Source of the DNA: Rhodospirillaceae bacterium
GTDB lineage: Bacteria; Pseudomonadota; Alphaproteobacteria; Rhodospirillales; JABHCV01
Direction: 5' to 3'
Assembly (NCBI GenBank): GCA_014382375.1
Contig: JACNJU010000042.1
Location: 1 to 57,341, forward strand
Length of the DNA: 57,341 bases
Below are positions 54,749 to 57,341 of this stretch, piece after piece (position 1 is the stretch's first letter; each line of letters opens with the position of its first letter). A program made the position numbers and the translations under genes. Under the pieces are notes generated by a model, which was not told where the DNA came from, ran no database searches, and saw only the letters and a list, made by a program, of their open reading frames with translations.

Positions 54749-56116
54749 TTAAGGCAGATATTTACCAAACAGGGCATCAGGTAACCACAGGGCTATTCCG
54801 GGAAACTGGTACATCAGCACCATGACCGAAATAACAATGATCAGATACGGCATGATGCCCCTGAAAATATCCATCAATTCAATTACGTTCCCTAATACCC
54901 CCTTCAGGTAATAGGCCGACATGGCCATGGGTGGGGTCAGGAATGAGGTTTGCAGGTTAAGGGCCACCAGCATGGCAAAGAAGTACGGATTCACACCAAA
55001 CGTATCGAGCATGGGCAGGAAGATGGGGACGAAAATGATCAGAATTTCCGACCATTCCAGGGGCCAGCCAAGAAGGAAGATAATGATCTGGACAAGGACA
55101 AGGAATTGCCATGGGGCCAGATTGAATCCAAGAATGAAATGCTCAATGATTTCATGGCCGCCCAGATACGAGAAGACGGAGGCAAAAGTCCATGAACCGA
55201 CAAACAGCCAACACACCATGGCCGTGGCTTTTGCCGTCAGGTAGACGGAATCCTTAAGCATCGTCCAGTTTAACGAGCGATACATGCCCGCCAGTATGAG
55301 GCCGCCCATGGCGCCCATGGCTGCGGCTTCCGCAGGCGTTGCAAGACCACCCAGAATGGAACCAAGCACCAGCATGATCAGGGCCGTCAACGGGACGAAG
55401 GACGTCAGTAATTGCCAGTACACAACACGCCGTGGCGGTATATCCTCTTCGCGCGGCTTGGGCGCAATAGAGGGATTAATCAGGACACGGACAATGACGT
55501 AGACAATGTATGAACCGGCCAGCAGAAAACCCGGGAAAACAGCCGCAGCATAGAGCCTGAGCGGCGAAAGTTCGGCAATCGCCGCATAGACGATCAACAT
55601 GATCGAGGGCGGTATGAGAATGCCCAGCGTGCCACCGGCGCAAATAACACCCGATGCGAAGCTCTTGTCATAGTTGGCCTTGGCCATGGCCGGGAATGCC
55701 AGCAGTCCCATCAGGGTAACAACCGCGCCGACGATGCCGCTGGCTGTTGAAAAGACGGCGCAGGTGATCAAGGCCGCAATAGCCATGGACCCGGGCAGGT
55801 TTCTGGCGGCCATTTGCAGGGCATAGAACAATTTGTTGACGATGTTGGCGCGTTCAACCACATAGCCCATGAACAGGAACAGTGGGATCGCAACCAGGGT
55901 GTCGTTTTCCATCACCGAATAGGTGTTCTGGTTCAGCAGATAGAAAATCTTGTTGTTTAAGGCATCTGCGATTGTATTAATGCTGCCGGCATCGTTATAA
56001 GCGTAAAAACCAAAACCAACGCCCATGGCCAGCAACGTGAAGGCGACGGGAAACCCGAACAGCACCATCACGATGAACAGGGACAGCATCAGAATTGCGA
56101 CTTCGGGATTTGTCAT
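54749..56116 (-). CDS. TRAP transporter large permease subunit (DctM-type)
   Basis: A 455-residue inner-membrane protein with about twelve helices, showing LMLSLFIVMVLFGFPVAFTLLAMGVGFGFY, GYVVERANIVNKLFYALQMAARNLPGSMAIAALITCAVFSTASGIVGAVV (a core motif) and GTLGILIPPSIMLIVYA. It is the Na+-driven channel of a tripartite ATP-independent periplasmic (TRAP) uptake system for carboxylates or related solutes. It is 46 bases downstream of dctQ. The substrate is unknown. Confidence 0.95.
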   Translation of the reverse strand: MTNPEVAILMLSLFIVMVLFGFPVAFTLLAMGVGFGFYAYNDAGSINTIADALNNKIFYLLNQNTYSVMENDTLVAIPLFLFMGYVVERANIVNKLFYALQMAARNLPGSMAIAALITCAVFSTASGIVGAVVTLMGLLAFPAMAKANYDKSFASGVICAGGTLGILIPPSIMLIVYAAIAELSPLRLYAAAVFPGFLLAGSYIVYVIVRVLINPSIAPKPREEDIPPRRVVYWQLLTSFVPLTALIMLVLGSILGGLATPAEAAAMGAMGGLILAGMYRSLNWTMLKDSVYLTAKATAMVCWLFVGSWTFASVFSYLGGHEIIEHFILGFNLAPWQFLVLVQIIIFLLGWPLEWSEILIIFVPIFLPMLDTFGVNPYFFAMLVALNLQTSFLTPPMAMSAYYLKGVLGNVIELMDIFRGIMPYLIIVISVMVLMYQFPGIALWLPDALFGKYLP

Positions 56117-56162
56117 CCTGCCGGATACTCCGTCTTAAGCAGATAAGTTTAAAATAGGGAAA

Positions 56163-56738
56163 TTAATCAAGATCAAGTCCAGCGGCCTGATGAGTTAAAA
56201 TATCTTCTGTTTCCTGGGCATCTTCCAGCCGTGGCAGCCATTGGTTTGTTTTAATGGCCAAATAGCAGCGCAGGCATTCGGCGACGCCCTGAACGATAAA
56301 CAAAGCACCGGCCAGGGGGATCAGGGTTTTAAAGAAGTAAATTTGAATGCGGGCCGGGCTGTTCCAGCTAACCTCATGGTAGCGCCATGAATCTGAAGCA
56401 ATTTCCCAACCAAACCAGAACAGGGCAAGCATGCCGGGGAAAAAGAAGACGATGAATAAAAGCAAGTCCAGCTTGGCCTGCGAACGCGGTTGCAGGAAAC
56501 GGTAAATGACGTCGGCACGGACATGGGTGTCCTGGGCAAGGGCGTAAGGCCCGGCCATCAGGAACAGGGCACCGTACATTTGCACCATCATGTCAAACGC
56601 CCACACGGTAGGGGCGTTTAGGACATATCGGACAAACACTTCATAGGCAACCGAAAGGGTCAAAATCAGAATGCACCAGCCAAAGGCGCGTCCGATCCAG
56701 ATATTGAAACTTTCAATAGCATGAATAAGGGATATCAC
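56163..56738 (-). CDS. TRAP transporter small permease subunit (DctQ-type)
   Basis: A 191-residue membrane protein with four helices. It shows NIWIGRAFGWCILILTLSVAYEVFVRYVLNAPTVWAFDMM, YALAQDTHVRADVIYRFL and WEIASDSWRYHEVSW, marks of the DctQ family. It assembles with the large subunit. It precedes dctM and follows dctP, separated from dctP by 154 bases holding two hairpins. Confidence 0.93.
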   Translation of the reverse strand: MISLIHAIESFNIWIGRAFGWCILILTLSVAYEVFVRYVLNAPTVWAFDMMVQMYGALFLMAGPYALAQDTHVRADVIYRFLQPRSQAKLDLLLFIVFFFPGMLALFWFGWEIASDSWRYHEVSWNSPARIQIYFFKTLIPLAGALFIVQGVAECLRCYLAIKTNQWLPRLEDAQETEDILTHQAAGLDLD

Positions 56739-56764
56739 GGTTTTAAGTCTCCTTAGTGCGCATA

Positions 56765-56793
56765 ATCTAACATACGGCGGCCCTATGTTAGAT
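56765..56793 (-). promoter_or_regulatory. perfect hairpin between dctP and dctQ (proximal to dctQ)
   Basis: ATCTAACATA (56765-56774) and TATGTTAGAT (56784-56793) are perfect inverted repeats around a 9-base GC loop. In the minus-strand transcript this 10-base stem lies about 27 bases before the dctQ start. It has no following T run. It may stabilise or process the mRNA, so that dctP exceeds dctQ-dctM, or bind a regulator. Confidence 0.7.
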
Positions 56794-56816
56794 CATATTC
56801 ACCCTGGCAGATATGA

Positions 56817-56842
56817 GAGGGACAGCCTTTCGGCTGTCCCTC
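56817..56842 (-). terminator. strong hairpin after dctP (attenuator or processing stem)
   Basis: GAGGGACAGCC (56817-56827) and GGCTGTCCCTC (56832-56842) form a perfect 11-base stem with a 4-base loop, 50 bases after the dctP stop in the direction of transcription. There is no U tract after it, so it is more likely a partial terminator or a 3' end stabiliser than a full terminator. Such stems after binding-protein genes usually raise the binding-protein to permease ratio. Confidence 0.7.
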
Positions 56843-56892
56843 CATAACTGGTTTATCTTGCGGAATGAACCCGCAAAAAACGACGGTTCAAA

Positions 56893-57341
56893 TCAACCGA
56901 AGTGATGCTTGTAAGCCAGTCCATAATCAGGCTGGTTCAGAAGCAGGTAGTCCATCACTTTCTTGGCGTAGACTTTCTGTGATTCAACAACCTTGGCGAA
57001 GTACGGGTCTTCAGCGGAAATCCGGTCAACGACCACATCCCATGCCTTCAACTGATCGGCCATAACAGAATCCGGTGTCCGGTAGACGTTGACGCCATGC
57101 TTCTCTTTAAGCTTGATCAGGTCATCGGCATAACGAAGGGTGTTGTGCCAATAGAAGTTCGAGTTCTCGGCTTCAGATGCGTAGCGCAGAATATTCTGAT
57201 GCTCGCTGGACAGGGAATTGAACTTCTTCTTGTTGAAAGTGATTTCGAAAGCTTCCTGAGATTGATGGAAACTGGCCAGGTGATAATGCTTGGAAACGTC
57301 CTGCATTCCAAAGTCACTGTCAGAGGTCGGGTTGTTGAACT
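56893..57341 (-). CDS. TRAP transporter substrate-binding protein DctP, C-terminal part (runs off the window)
   Basis: The last 149 or so codons of a DctP-type periplasmic binding protein. It reads HYHLASFHQSQEAFEITFNKKKFNSLS and LRYASEAENSNFYWHNTLRYADDLIKL, typical of the closing helices of the family. It binds the solute and delivers it to DctQM. The upstream part, including the signal peptide and most ligand residues (such as the conserved Arg), lies outside the window, so the substrate cannot be judged. Confidence 0.88.
   Translation of the reverse strand, partial: FNNPTSDSDFGMQDVSKHYHLASFHQSQEAFEITFNKKKFNSLSSEHQNILRYASEAENSNFYWHNTLRYADDLIKLKEKHGVNVYRTPDSVMADQLKAWDVVVDRISAEDPYFAKVVESQKVYAKKVMDYLLLNQPDYGLAYKHHFG

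Overview
The window reads as chromosomal DNA from an alphaproteobacterium, most likely a free-living, respiring member of the Rhodospirillales or a relative, possibly marine. The pointers are the CobS/CobT aerobic cobaltochelatase pair beside a J-domain protein and BolA, a 97-residue L28, an aroK-aroB-CNNM block close to xerD, a TRAP transporter, a heterotetrameric sarcosine oxidase, and cytochrome c' with a diheme cytochrome c. This placement is by gene content and synteny only. No rRNA or tRNA gene, CRISPR array, transposase or prophage was found. Genes are densely packed, with many 4- to 8-base start/stop overlaps.

Positions 1-11.1 kb hold a corrinoid- and folate-dependent methyl-transfer locus. 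On the minus strand, in transcription order, come a B12-binding corrinoid protein, a DUF1638 protein, a PF13769 'virulence factor' protein, a MetV-like cysteine-rich MTHFR partner, a MetF-like methylene-tetrahydrofolate reductase, a 25-codon micro-ORF, a methyl-tetrahydrofolate:corrinoid methyltransferase, a RACo-type reductive activator and the start of a MATE transporter. Upstream lie an FAD/GcvT dehydrogenase of the dimethylglycine dehydrogenase type and, divergently, an MttB-superfamily methyltransferase without an amber (pyrrolysine) codon. My reading is that MttB demethylates a quaternary amine, the methyl group passes through the corrinoid protein to tetrahydrofolate, and MetF/MetV oxidises it to methylene-tetrahydrofolate.

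Positions 11.1-20.3 kb carry small accessory genes, a second MATE pump and an operon soxBDAG (sarcosine oxidase) followed by a C45-family hydrolase, with a Gfa-like seven-cysteine zinc protein just upstream. Taken together with the first block, the genes could convert glycine betaine to dimethylglycine, sarcosine and glycine, sending every methyl group to folate. This pathway is inferred, not shown.

Positions 20.4-32.8 kb contain a PadR-MFP-RND efflux operon with a palindromic operator, a PAS histidine kinase, a flavin reductase, a VOC protein, the psd-pssA phosphatidylethanolamine genes with a LysM/Ig protein, two c-type cytochromes and a LOG-family protein. Positions 32.8-37.2 kb hold two unrelated NADP-isocitrate dehydrogenases (dimeric and monomeric) placed convergently, then rpmB with a clear terminator. 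Positions 37.2-46.9 kb carry a PNPOx-family protein, CheR, CheY, a DHH phosphoesterase, cobT-cobS, a J-protein, an EamA transporter, BolA, an RHH protein, DUF2889 and a CBS protein. Positions 47-53.1 kb hold a CNNM-type protein, aroB and aroK, divergent from a micro-protein, a large secreted unknown and xerD. The end (53.1-57.3 kb) is an amidase, a small Asn-Gly-tailed membrane protein and a TRAP transporter (dctM, dctQ and a partial dctP), with two strong hairpins between dctP and dctQ.
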